NCBI GenBank assembly: GCA_030429045.1
Contig: JAUIEA010000014.1
Location: forward strand, 1 to 45,844
DNA: 45,844 bases
Direction: 5' to 3'
DNA from: Bacteroidia bacterium
Lineage (GTDB): Bacteria; Bacteroidota; Bacteroidia; Chitinophagales; Saprospiraceae
Part shown: positions 1-7,308 of the stretch, in pieces
Position numbering within the stretch: position 1 is the first letter of the stretch
How the letters are laid out: every line of letters starts with the position of its first letter
The notes under the pieces: generated by a model
Seen by the model: only the letters and a program-made list of their open reading frames with translations
Databases searched by the model: none
Told to the model about the DNA's origin: nothing
Made by a program: the position numbers and the translations under genes

Positions 1-622
1 GGAGGTCCAACGCCTCCTGGAGCTGGTCAGCCTTTCTGCGATCACCGGTCTGGACACCCTGGGCCCCGGTTTTCTGGCCAAACCCAAACCGGGTATCCAG
101 CTGGATTATTCTGCCCTGGCCAAGGGATATGGCGTGGACCTGGTGGGTGCTTACCTGCGCCGTCTGGGCATCACCAACTTTCTCGTGGATATCGGCGGGG
201 AGGCCCTGGCGTCCGGGTTGAGCCCCCGGGGGCGTGCCTGGCGGATCGGGATCAATGTCCCCGCCGAAGAAGCTTCCCTGAATGCCCTGTATACCAGCCT
301 GGAAATCACCGATCACGCCCTGGCGACCTCCGGCAACTATCGCAACCTGTATGAGGTGGACGGAGTGAAATACAGCCACACCATCAATCCCAGGACCGGT
401 TTTCCCGAACGCCGGCGATTGCTGAGTGCCTCCGTCATTGCATCGGATTGCATGACTGCAGATGCCCTGGCTACCACTTGCATGGTTTTAGGGACTGAAA
501 GGGCAAAGGAACTGATCGGAAGTTTGTCCGGGGTGGAAGCCTATCTTATCTTTAGCGCGGAGGATGGCCAGATGAGCGATTGGGCCTCACCGGGCATGTC
601 TTCCTATTTGCCCACTCGTTGA
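1..622 (+). CDS. apbE: FAD:protein FMN transferase (ApbE family), 5' end outside window
   Basis: The frame is open from base 2, so the true start lies upstream. ApbE enzymes move FMN from FAD onto a Thr of flavoprotein targets such as NqrC or RnfG, using Mg2+, outside the cytoplasmic membrane. Visible family blocks in order are LDYSALAKGYGVD, then NFLVDIGGEALASG, then ALATSGNYRN, then YSHTINPRTGFP, and near the end CMTADALATTCMVLG, whose Asp/Thr-Ala-Asp region binds Mg2+ in characterised members. The next gene follows after about 30 bases. The product is clear; which flavoprotein it serves cannot be told because the upstream neighbours are missing. Confidence 0.9.
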   Translation, partial: EVQRLLELVSLSAITGLDTLGPGFLAKPKPGIQLDYSALAKGYGVDLVGAYLRRLGITNFLVDIGGEALASGLSPRGRAWRIGINVPAEEASLNALYTSLEITDHALATSGNYRNLYEVDGVKYSHTINPRTGFPERRRLLSASVIASDCMTADALATTCMVLGTERAKELIGSLSGVEAYLIFSAEDGQMSDWASPGMSSYLPTR

Positions 623-654
623 CGAGTGGCCCACCTGCTTTAAAACCTGTCTGT

Positions 655-1476
655 ATGCTCCCCATCCTCAAGAAGGACCTCGTATTCTTTGACCTGGAAG
701 CCACTGGTCTTCATGTGATCCGTGACCGGATCGTTCAGATCGCCCTGATCAAATACTTTGCGGATGGCCGCCCCCCTGAAGAGCGGTGCATGCTGATCAA
801 CCCGGGTATTCCCATCTCCGAGGAAGCCATCCAGGTGCATGGTATCACCCCGGAGGATGTGCGCAACAAGCCGACCTTTGAGCAGGTTGCCAAAGACATT
901 TTCGATTTCATTGGCGATGCAGATCTGGCCGGATACAATTCCAACCGCTTTGATATTCCCTTCCTGATGGAGGAATTCGATCGCGCTGGACTCGATTTCC
1001 GGATCGACCATCGCCGACTGATCGATGTCCAGCGGATCTTCTACAAGATGGAGCCACGGACCCTGAAGGCAGCCGTCAAGTTTTATTGCAACCGGGAGTT
1101 TGAAGATGCACATGATGCCCTCGAAGATGTCCGCGCTACCATTGACGTGCTCAGTGGGCAGATCGATATGTATAAAGGTGTAGATCTGACGGACGGGGAT
1201 GGGAACATCATTCCAGAGCCCATACGTCCGGATGTCCAGCAGTTGCATGATTTCACCAATGATGCCCGGGTGCTGGACGCTACCCAGCGTCTGCGCTTTG
1301 ACGAGAAGGGGCAGGTCGTGTTCAATTTCGGGAAATATACCGGTCAATCCGTCAAAGAGGTGATCACCCGGGATCCCAACTACTATCAATGGATGATGAC
1401 CAAAGACTTTTCCGTTCAGGTCAAACGAATCCTTTACGATATTCATGAGGGAAATGAGCCAAGGCAATCTTCGTAG
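655..1476 (+). CDS. DnaQ-like 3'-5' exonuclease (DEDDh)
   Basis: A 273-residue protein from the ATG at 655; an open frame exists upstream to 580 but the conserved domain begins right after 655. The exonuclease domain fills about residues 8-185: FFDLEATGL carries the Asp13/Glu15 metal pair, a second acidic block is GYNSNRFDIPFL, and HDALEDVRAT gives the His and last Asp of a DEDDh site. A linker leads to a C-terminal block (FGKYTGQSVKEV, then YYQWMM) resembling the small domain attached to exonucleases in Bacteroidota. It is probably a stand-alone proofreading or repair exonuclease, since no polymerase domain is present. Its 3' end overlaps the next gene by 32 bases. Confidence 0.88.
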   Translation: MLPILKKDLVFFDLEATGLHVIRDRIVQIALIKYFADGRPPEERCMLINPGIPISEEAIQVHGITPEDVRNKPTFEQVAKDIFDFIGDADLAGYNSNRFDIPFLMEEFDRAGLDFRIDHRRLIDVQRIFYKMEPRTLKAAVKFYCNREFEDAHDALEDVRATIDVLSGQIDMYKGVDLTDGDGNIIPEPIRPDVQQLHDFTNDARVLDATQRLRFDEKGQVVFNFGKYTGQSVKEVITRDPNYYQWMMTKDFSVQVKRILYDIHEGNEPRQSS

Positions 1477-2254
1477 TCTCCTGTTCCTGGTACTCGGGAT
1501 GGCTGTCCTGTCTTGCGGTAAACCGGTGGAAGGCTGCCTGGATATCCGCGCGACCAATTATAATGTCTCGGCAGATGATCCCTGCTGTTGTACCTATCCC
1601 GTGTTGAAACTCGTGCTCTCCCATGCAGCAGATTCCCTGTTTCAGTCACCGGATTCGATCTATACGAACCTGGCCGGGCAGCCCTATCGGCTGACAGGAG
1701 CGCGTTACTTTCTGTCGGATTTTGTTTTCTACGTGCGAGATGCCGATCCGGTTGAGGTGACGGACAGCCTGGTCTTGATCCTGGACGACGGTTCTTCCCT
1801 CCGCGTGAAAGATGACGTGGTCCAGGTCCAGCGCAGCTTGTCCACCTACACCGTGGGCACCGTGATCACCTCGGGATGGATCGATTCCATTTCCTTCCAG
1901 ATCGGATTGCTCCCCGGGTTCGCCTCGGTCGTCCCGGCTGATGTCCCGGCCGACCATCCACTGCGTTCGCCACTTTCGGGGTTGTATTCGGAAGCCGATG
2001 GCTTTCAGAGCCTGACCACAGATCTGATCTCTCTGTCTACAGGGTCGGATACCTTGCAATGGACCACTGCAATGACCAGACGAATCACCCTGGAGACTTC
2101 CGTTCTGGCAGAGGTGGGGTATAACATAGAGGTGCCGGTCACCGTTGATTATCTGAAGTGGATCAGCGAGGAGGACCTTTCCATGCCTCAGGTGACCAAT
2201 GTCACTGCATGGCTGGATCGGATCGCACTATCTTTCAGCTATGGAAACCTTTAG
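1445..2254 (+). CDS. MbnP-like lipoprotein (first of two)
   Basis: A 269-residue lipoprotein with a hydrophobic N-terminus ending at a lipobox (VLSCGK, Cys near residue 25). After it comes CLDIRATNYNVSADD followed by three Cys, a motif often seen at the mature N-terminus of Bacteroidota surface lipoproteins. The core block YRLTGARYFLSDFVFYVRD and the later domain resemble the MbnP family, periplasmic proteins whose characterised members bind copper after a Trp is oxidised to kynurenine by the partner MbnH. Here the partner-like gene is two genes downstream. The Trp-rich pattern seen in the next protein is weaker here (GWIDS, QWTTA, KWISE). The start at 1445 or the in-frame ATG at 1454 lies inside the exonuclease gene, implying translational coupling. 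Confidence 0.72.
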   Translation: MREMSQGNLRSLLFLVLGMAVLSCGKPVEGCLDIRATNYNVSADDPCCCTYPVLKLVLSHAADSLFQSPDSIYTNLAGQPYRLTGARYFLSDFVFYVRDADPVEVTDSLVLILDDGSSLRVKDDVVQVQRSLSTYTVGTVITSGWIDSISFQIGLLPGFASVVPADVPADHPLRSPLSGLYSEADGFQSLTTDLISLSTGSDTLQWTTAMTRRITLETSVLAEVGYNIEVPVTVDYLKWISEEDLSMPQVTNVTAWLDRIALSFSYGNL

Positions 2255-2297
2255 CACATTTCGGGCATTTCACCTATTGACCTCAAATACAACTGGC

Positions 2298-3068
2298 ATG
2301 AAATCATATGGGATCCTTTTGGTCGTAGTGGCCGCCCTGTTCTTTGCAGGCTGTGAGAAGAAGGAGGATGGGCCACAGACAGGAAGTCTGGAGCTGACCT
2401 GCAGGGCGACCTTCGGGGCAGATGACCTGGTGATCGGACAGGCATACCCCTATCCGGTAAACAACAGCGCGTTGAAATTCGCTCTGGTGGATTACCTGAT
2501 GTCCAATGTTCGACTGATCAACAGCGACGGAGAGGCCATTCTGCTCAATGAGGTTGACATCGTCGACTTCTCCCAGGTCAATACCGATCCCGTTCAGGCT
2601 GCTGCAGGGATCACCTTTCGCTTCGATGAGATTCCAAACGGGGAATACGGGACCCTGATCGTAGGGATCGGCGTAGATACACTGGTCAATAAAACCAAAC
2701 CACAGGACTATCCCAGCGGCCACCCGCTGTCGATCAGTGCCAATCGCTATTGGGATGCCTGGAGCAGTTTCATTTTTACCAAAACCCAGGGTTTGGGTGA
2801 TATGAACGGGAACGGGGTGTTTTCCATGCCCTTTTCCTACCACACCGGTGGCGATGGACTATACCGCGAAGTGATTTTCCAGAAGACCACACGTATCGAG
2901 GGTGGCAAGACGTCCGCCATGCGCATGGATCTGGACGTAAAGGCATTGCTGGAGCAGCAGGATGGCATGTTCTGGGATATCGAATCCGAGCCCAATGCCC
3001 ATACCCCTGGTGCGCCGGCAATGTTATTGATCATGGATAATTATCAGCATGCCCTTCAACTTTACTAG
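2298..3068 (+). CDS. MbnP-like copper-binding-type lipoprotein (second of two)
   Basis: A 256-residue lipoprotein from the ATG at 2298; the frame is open upstream, but this start gives a proper signal (LLVVVAALFFAGCEKK, lipobox AGC). The mature part shows the MbnP layout: a first strand block (SLELTCRATFGADDL), FALVDYLMSNVRLIN, the block DTLVNKTKPQDYPSGHPL, then RYWDAWSSFIF with two close Trp, and a C-terminal MLLIMDNYQ. Known MbnP proteins hold copper in a site that includes a kynurenine made from Trp by MbnH; which Trp would be altered here is not known. It overlaps the peroxidase gene by 20 bases, so the two are very likely co-translated. Confidence 0.8.
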   Translation: MKSYGILLVVVAALFFAGCEKKEDGPQTGSLELTCRATFGADDLVIGQAYPYPVNNSALKFALVDYLMSNVRLINSDGEAILLNEVDIVDFSQVNTDPVQAAAGITFRFDEIPNGEYGTLIVGIGVDTLVNKTKPQDYPSGHPLSISANRYWDAWSSFIFTKTQGLGDMNGNGVFSMPFSYHTGGDGLYREVIFQKTTRIEGGKTSAMRMDLDVKALLEQQDGMFWDIESEPNAHTPGAPAMLLIMDNYQHALQLY

Positions 3069-4173
3069 GATCTGGGCTTTTGGCTGGGCAGCTGTACTTG
3101 CTGTATTACTCATTGGCAGCTGTTGCAAGGATGACCCGCAACCAGATTGTACCGATTGTGACCTGACCGGTATTCCCTACAGTCCGACACCTTATAGCGT
3201 CTCTGTGCCGACCGATTTTCCGCAGCTGGAGATCCCCGCCGACAACCAGATGACGGAAGAGGGGATCGCCCTGGGCCGTCGGTTGTTTTATGACAAACGA
3301 CTGAGCGCTGACTCGACCATGTCCTGCGCCTCCTGTCATTTGCCCGAATTCGGATTTGCGGATGGGAAGGCCTTCAGTGAAGGTGTGGATGGCATGAATG
3401 GTACCCGAAGTTCGATGAGCCTGGCCAATATCGGGTTTGCCTACAATGGATTGTTCTGGGATGGCCGGGCGGCCACCCTGGAAGAGCAGGCCCTCTTGCC
3501 CGTAGAGGATCCGATCGAGCTTCATGAAGATTGGAATCGGGTCATCGACAAGCTGGTCCGGAGTGCGGAATATCCGGTCTGGTTTCGCGAGGCATTTGGC
3601 ATCGCTGACAAGCGGGAGATCACGAGGGAATTGGCGGTGAAGGCCATCGCCCAATTCGAACGGACATTGATCAGTGCCGGCTCGCGGTATGATGAGGTGT
3701 TCATCCGGTTTGAGGATTTTCCCACAGAGGACGAACAGTTGGGCTATGACCTGTTCTTTGACTTTGAGCCCACTGTTCCGGATGCGGAGTGCGGTCATTG
3801 TCATGGCAGCGCCCTGCTGACCACTAACAACTATTTCAACAATGCCCTGGACAGCGTTGGGAGTCTTAACGACTTCGCTGATCTGGGTCGCGGAAAGGTC
3901 ACAGGCAACTACCTGGATAATGGGCGATTTCGGGCACCTACCTTACGCAACATCGCGCTCACTGCGCCGTATATGCATGATGGTCGCTTCCAGACCCTGG
4001 AAGAAGTGATCGAACATTATGACTCTGGCGGTCATGTCACCGAGAACTACGATGCCAACATGCATCCCCTGGGGCTGACACCCAAGCAGAAACAGGCGCT
4101 GATTACCCTGCTGCACTCCATGACGGATACTTCTTTTGTCCAAAATCCGGCATTTCAAGACCCCTGGAAGTAG
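3049..4173 (+). CDS. di-haem cytochrome c peroxidase, MauG/MbnH-like
   Basis: A 374-residue lipoprotein (signal ends LLIGSCCKDD). Two c-type haem motifs are visible: CASCH at residues 93-97 and CGHCH at 248-252. Family blocks are GRRLFYDKRLS before the first haem, GLFWDGRAATLEEQA, and APYMHDGRFQTLEEVIEHY near residue 307, the region that supplies the distal-side residues of the second haem. Length and order fit bacterial di-haem peroxidases; by context the closest functional analogue is MbnH, which converts a Trp in MbnP to kynurenine, rather than an H2O2-detoxifying peroxidase. That role is inferred from the two MbnP-like genes directly upstream. A plain cytochrome c peroxidase cannot be excluded from sequence alone. 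Confidence 0.85.
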   Translation: MPFNFTRIWAFGWAAVLAVLLIGSCCKDDPQPDCTDCDLTGIPYSPTPYSVSVPTDFPQLEIPADNQMTEEGIALGRRLFYDKRLSADSTMSCASCHLPEFGFADGKAFSEGVDGMNGTRSSMSLANIGFAYNGLFWDGRAATLEEQALLPVEDPIELHEDWNRVIDKLVRSAEYPVWFREAFGIADKREITRELAVKAIAQFERTLISAGSRYDEVFIRFEDFPTEDEQLGYDLFFDFEPTVPDAECGHCHGSALLTTNNYFNNALDSVGSLNDFADLGRGKVTGNYLDNGRFRAPTLRNIALTAPYMHDGRFQTLEEVIEHYDSGGHVTENYDANMHPLGLTPKQKQALITLLHSMTDTSFVQNPAFQDPWK

Positions 4174-4311
4174 GAGAAAACGTCTTATTCCTTCACAATG
4201 CTACCTGTTGTTTTTATCAATTGATTCTTTAATCAACTGTTTGTCACTTCTTTATGAAAGTGATTTTCAGGTATGTGAATTGAATTAATCTTATTGTCCC
4301 CGTTTTTTGTA

Positions 4312-4343
4312 TTTGTTGCAGGGATAGGGTTGCTGCATATTTG
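4312..4343 (+). promoter_or_regulatory. candidate Bacteroidota-type promoter for a small RNA
   Basis: TTTG at 4312-4315, a 20-base spacer, then CATATTTG at 4336-4343, one mismatch from TAnnTTTG. The spacing equals that expected for the -33/-7 elements of this phylum. Transcription would begin near 4349, in a stretch without a credible gene and about 140 bases before a strong terminator. Confidence 0.45.
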
Positions 4344-4348
4344 TAATG

Positions 4349-4490
4349 TCGAAAGAGACAAAGAAACAAGAAGAGATATCAAACTGCTGGCGATATCTCT
4401 TGGAGCAAGTCTCCACAAACGATTTTATGTTCATGGGATTATAATTTGGAGTCGGCCGTACCCATCATCCCGGGTACGGCTTTCTTTTTT
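4349..4490 (+). ncRNA. candidate structured small RNA
   Basis: Between a promoter-like pair and an intrinsic terminator lies about 140 bases that would fold well. AAGAGATATC (4371-4380) pairs perfectly with GATATCTCTT (4392-4401) around an 11-base loop. GGAG (4402-4405) pairs with CTCC (4411-4414). The terminator stem is 4455-4463 with 4472-4480. A 71-codon frame covering 4294-4509 has no recognisable content and runs through the terminator, so it looks spurious. The rest of the 4174-4587 gap (4174-4311) is AT-rich with nothing recognised. I cannot assign a known RNA family; a 6S-like or regulatory RNA, or only the tail of an unseen transcript, are possible. Confidence 0.4.
4455..4490 (+). 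terminator. intrinsic terminator of the candidate small RNA
   Basis: GCCGTACCC (4455-4463) and GGGTACGGC (4472-4480) form a perfect 9-bp stem with an 8-base loop, followed directly by tttctttttt (4481-4490). Confidence 0.85.
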
Positions 4491-4517
4491 CGACAAACTG
4501 CTTTATTGAGGACCAAC

Positions 4518-4550
4518 AAAAAGGCCCGTCCAACTGGACGGGCCTTTTTT
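4518..4550. terminator. bidirectional intrinsic terminator
   Basis: GGCCCGTCC (4523-4531) and GGACGGGCC (4536-4544) form a perfect 9-bp stem with an AACT loop, flanked by five A on the left and six T on the right. It can end transcripts from both strands; on the minus strand it serves the small lipoprotein gene that ends at 4588. Confidence 0.88.
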
Positions 4551-4587
4551 CATTTGGTCACTCTCCGGAGGAGAGTATCCGTTTGGA

Positions 4588-4803
4588 TTACTGACCTTCC
4601 TCTGGCTGGACCAGTGATCCACCAGCCTCAGTTCCTTCAGCAGGAGCGGCTTCTTCCATAGGAGCAGCTTCCTCAGCAGGAGCAGCTTCTTCCATAGGAG
4701 CAGCTTCCTCTGCAGGAGCAGCAGCTTCTTCGGAGTTACCACAAGCGACCAGGAAAAGGCCGAAACCAAACAGAATTGCGAATTTCATCAGTTGCTTCTT
4801 CAT
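4588..4803 (-). CDS. small repeat-containing lipoprotein (71 aa)
   Basis: A 71-residue protein: a signal FAILFGFGLFLVAC with lipobox VAC (Cys at about residue 21), then an acidic, low-complexity tail made of repeated EEAAPMEEAAPA units and the end GGSLVQPEEGQ. Nothing suggests an enzyme; it is a small, very acidic lipid-anchored peptide, probably abundant and in the periplasm or at the surface. It has its own promoter-like element about 40 bases upstream and its own terminator, so it is monocistronic. Short acidic Ala/Pro/Glu lipoproteins of this kind are common in Bacteroidota without a known role. The reading frame is supported by the lipobox and by a repeat unit that is a multiple of three. 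Confidence 0.75.
   Translation of the reverse strand: MKKQLMKFAILFGFGLFLVACGNSEEAAAPAEEAAPMEEAAPAEEAAPMEEAAPAEGTEAGGSLVQPEEGQ
4650..4721 (-). repeat. 36-bp tandem repeat inside the small lipoprotein gene
   Basis: Two adjacent 36-base units (4650-4685 and 4686-4721) differ at one base and code for a 12-residue repeat. A third partial unit follows at each side. Copy number could change by slippage without breaking the frame. Confidence 0.85.
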
Positions 4804-4841
4804 TGTTCGTCGAATTAAACGGTAGATGTGAAATAGTTGTG

Positions 4842-4849
4842 CAAAATTA
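4842..4849 (-). promoter_or_regulatory. -7 element of the small lipoprotein promoter
   Basis: On the minus strand this reads TAATTTTG, an exact TAnnTTTG match, 38 bases before the start codon at 4803. No clear TTG at -33 was found, so only the -7 half is supported. Confidence 0.4.
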
Positions 4850-5005
4850 ACAACGCAAACGAATCTTCCTTCTTATCCATACCCCAAGTTTCCAAATGAT
4901 ATGTTAATCACCCCGTTAATTCGAGGAAAACTCCTCTATTTGAAGGGTGTCTGGCAAATATGAACCGACCGGGCCCATACGGGGTTACATCCTTTTAACA
5001 GACTT

Positions 5006-6820
5006 ATGGCACGTAGAAGACGCGGTTTTTCACAAGGTGAGGAGGAAGCGCCTCCCAAATTTTCAAGCTCCGCCGCCCGAAAGGCTCTTGAATTGTTCAG
5101 CTATATCAAGCCCTATAAATGGACATTCATCCTCAGTCTGATCCTGCTCGGGTTGTCCAGTACCGTATTCATGGTCTTTCCCATTGGCTCGGGAGAGATT
5201 ATCAATGTCGTCACCGGCAAGGGCGAGTACGGATTCACCCTCGATCAGATCGGTATGGGGCTGCTGGTCATCCTCGTGGTGCAGAGTTTCATCTCTTTCA
5301 CCCGTGTCATGTTGACCACCTATGTCAGTGAGCATGCCATGGCCGATATGCGCGGTGATCTCTTTCGCAAACTGATCACCCTGCCGATCACCTTTTTTGA
5401 AGAGAACAGGGTCGGAGAGCTCACCTCCCGGACGACAAACGATGTCCAGCAACTCCAGGACACCCTCAGCCTGACCTCCATTGAATTTCTCCGCCAGCTC
5501 ATAGTCCTGGTCCTGGGGATCAGCTATCTCATATACAAGACCCCGGACCTGGCCCTCTTCATGTTTGCCACCTTCCCGGTCATTGTCATCCTGGCCCTGT
5601 TTATCGGAAAGTATATCCGCGGCCTGTCCAGGGAACGCCAGGAAGTGCTGGCCGAAACCAATGTCATCCTGGATGAGACCCTGCAGTCCATCCAGGTGGT
5701 GAAGACCTTTACCAACGAATGGTTTGAATTGAACCGCTATCGGACGAAAAACGGTCAGGTGGTCAAATTGGCCATGCGCCTGGGATTGATGCGATCCCTG
5801 TTCATCGCCTTTGTGATCGCCATTCTGTTCGGGGCCATCTTCTATGTCCTCTGGCGAGGAGCCATGATGGTGCAGGCGGGCGAGATGGCTCCCGGAGACC
5901 TGATCTCCTTCATCGTCATCACCGCGATCATCGGCGGGTCGATGGGCAGCCTGGGCGATCTGTACACCCAGATCCTCCGGGCCATCGGAGCCTCTGAACG
6001 CATCATGGAATTGCTCTCGACGGAAGGGGAGGTGGAGGCTGCTGTATCCAATCTGGACCGCCAGCCCATCGACGGCGAGATCACTCTTCAGAAGCTGTCC
6101 TTTGCCTATCCTTCCAGATCCGACCTGCCTGTCCTCGAGGATATCGACCTCGTCATCCGTAAAGGCCAGAAGATCGCCCTGGTGGGCGGGTCCGGTGCAG
6201 GTAAATCGACCATCGTGCAACTGATCCTCCGACTGTACACCCCGCAGACCGGAAAGATCCTTCTGGATGGTCAGGATGTACAGGAAATGGACCTGGCAGA
6301 CTACCGCCAGCACTTTGCCATCGTGCCCCAGGAGGTCATGCTCTTCGGGGGCACCATCCGCGACAATATCCGGTATGGGAATATTCATGCCTCCGAGGAA
6401 GAGATCCGCAAGGCGGCAGAGCAGTCCAACTCCATGGAGTTTATTCAACAGTTTCCCGAAGGGCTGGACACCATCGTCGGAGACAGGGGCATCAAGCTGT
6501 CTGGCGGCCAGCGCCAACGCATTGCCATCGCTCGCGCCATTCTTCGTGATCCATCCATTCTGATCCTGGATGAAGCAACCTCCTCCCTGGATGCCGAATC
6601 TGAAATGATCGTGCAGGATGCCCTGAATCGTTTGCTGGAAGGGCGGACAGCGATTATCATTGCACATCGGTTGGCGACCATCCGCAATGTGGACCGGATC
6701 TATGTGCTCGAGCATGGCCGCATTGTGGAATCCGGGACCCACCAGGAGTTGACCCTGAAGCCGGAGGGGCGATATAACCAACTGGCCAGACTTCAATTTG
6801 ATATGACAACGACCTCGTGA
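5006..6820 (+). CDS. ABC exporter, fused permease-ATPase (MsbA-like)
   Basis: A 604-residue half-transporter that would work as a homodimer in the inner membrane. The basic N-terminus (MARRRRGF) leads to six membrane segments in about residues 40-330. The ATPase domain follows: Walker A GGSGAGKST at 394-402, Q-loop region FAIVPQEVMLFGGTIRDNI, signature LSGGQRQR at 498-505, Walker B ILILDEATSS with Asp522/Glu523, and the switch His554 in IIIAHRLAT. This layout is that of lipid or multidrug exporters. A role as lipid A flippase MsbA is possible given other lipopolysaccharide genes nearby, but the sequence does not prove the substrate. The next gene starts inside its stop codon. Confidence 0.9.
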   Translation: MARRRRGFSQGEEEAPPKFSSSAARKALELFSYIKPYKWTFILSLILLGLSSTVFMVFPIGSGEIINVVTGKGEYGFTLDQIGMGLLVILVVQSFISFTRVMLTTYVSEHAMADMRGDLFRKLITLPITFFEENRVGELTSRTTNDVQQLQDTLSLTSIEFLRQLIVLVLGISYLIYKTPDLALFMFATFPVIVILALFIGKYIRGLSRERQEVLAETNVILDETLQSIQVVKTFTNEWFELNRYRTKNGQVVKLAMRLGLMRSLFIAFVIAILFGAIFYVLWRGAMMVQAGEMAPGDLISFIVITAIIGGSMGSLGDLYTQILRAIGASERIMELLSTEGEVEAAVSNLDRQPIDGEITLQKLSFAYPSRSDLPVLEDIDLVIRKGQKIALVGGSGAGKSTIVQLILRLYTPQTGKILLDGQDVQEMDLADYRQHFAIVPQEVMLFGGTIRDNIRYGNIHASEEEIRKAAEQSNSMEFIQQFPEGLDTIVGDRGIKLSGGQRQRIAIARAILRDPSILILDEATSSLDAESEMIVQDALNRLLEGRTAIIIAHRLATIRNVDRIYVLEHGRIVESGTHQELTLKPEGRYNQLARLQFDMTTTS

Positions 6821-7308
6821 AGATCATCGGATACAGCATTCTTGCCCTGTTGATCCCCGTCAGCTTCGCTGCGTGGATGTTCTGGTGGCCGGACCTGACA
6901 CAACCGGCCTGGATGTGCCTGGTCACCCTGGTCCTGACGGGCCTGTTGGTCTGGGCGGCCCATCAGAAGCTCAGGTCCATGGGTGCATTCGAAGATCATG
7001 CCTTGACTCTTTTTCTGGCTTTTGTCTACCTGGTCCTGCCGGTCGGGGCGCTGGTACTCCTGCTCAACCGCTCCATTGGCCATGACCCGGTCGTGACCCA
7101 TCAGGTGGTGATGGATCGATTTCCCGATCAGCCGGATGGGACCCGGACGGCCTGGATCTTTTTGTGGACCGGAAAAGACGTGCAGAAAATCAAAGTCACT
7201 CCTTCCGATCCACTGTATCTTTGCTCCCCTCAGGATTCTGTGGCGCTGGTTCATGTGACCGGGGCACTTGGCTTTGAATATCTCGATCATGTCGATCGCT
7301 TACAATAG
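6817..7308 (+). CDS. small integral membrane protein, unknown function
   Basis: A 163-residue protein with a GTG start whose GTGA overlaps the exporter stop, so the two are translationally coupled. Three hydrophobic segments lie at about residues 4-22, 30-46 and 65-84; the remaining C-terminal half (residues 90-163) is soluble and probably forms a small beta-rich domain (HDPVVTHQVVMDRF, AWIFLWTGKD). I do not recognise a family. Its end overlaps murB by 20 bases, so exporter, membrane protein and murB form one tight unit. It could be an accessory of the exporter, but this is only positional. Confidence 0.65.
   Translation: MKIIGYSILALLIPVSFAAWMFWWPDLTQPAWMCLVTLVLTGLLVWAAHQKLRSMGAFEDHALTLFLAFVYLVLPVGALVLLLNRSIGHDPVVTHQVVMDRFPDQPDGTRTAWIFLWTGKDVQKIKVTPSDPLYLCSPQDSVALVHVTGALGFEYLDHVDRLQ

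Noticed and set aside
640-1557. 305-codon minus-strand frame across the exonuclease gene
   Set aside because: It is antisense to a clear DnaQ-like gene and shows no recognisable domain.
4294-4509. 71-codon plus-strand frame
   Set aside because: It spans the candidate promoter and the 4455 terminator and has no homologous features.
4518-4550. tRNA-like stem
   Set aside because: A single perfect stem with A and T flanks is a bidirectional terminator; no cloverleaf arms are present.
5063-6796. 577-codon open frame antisense to the ABC exporter
   Set aside because: The exporter on the plus strand has all ABC motifs. The antisense product is His/Asp/Gly-rich without family features and mirrors the GC-rich third positions of the real gene.
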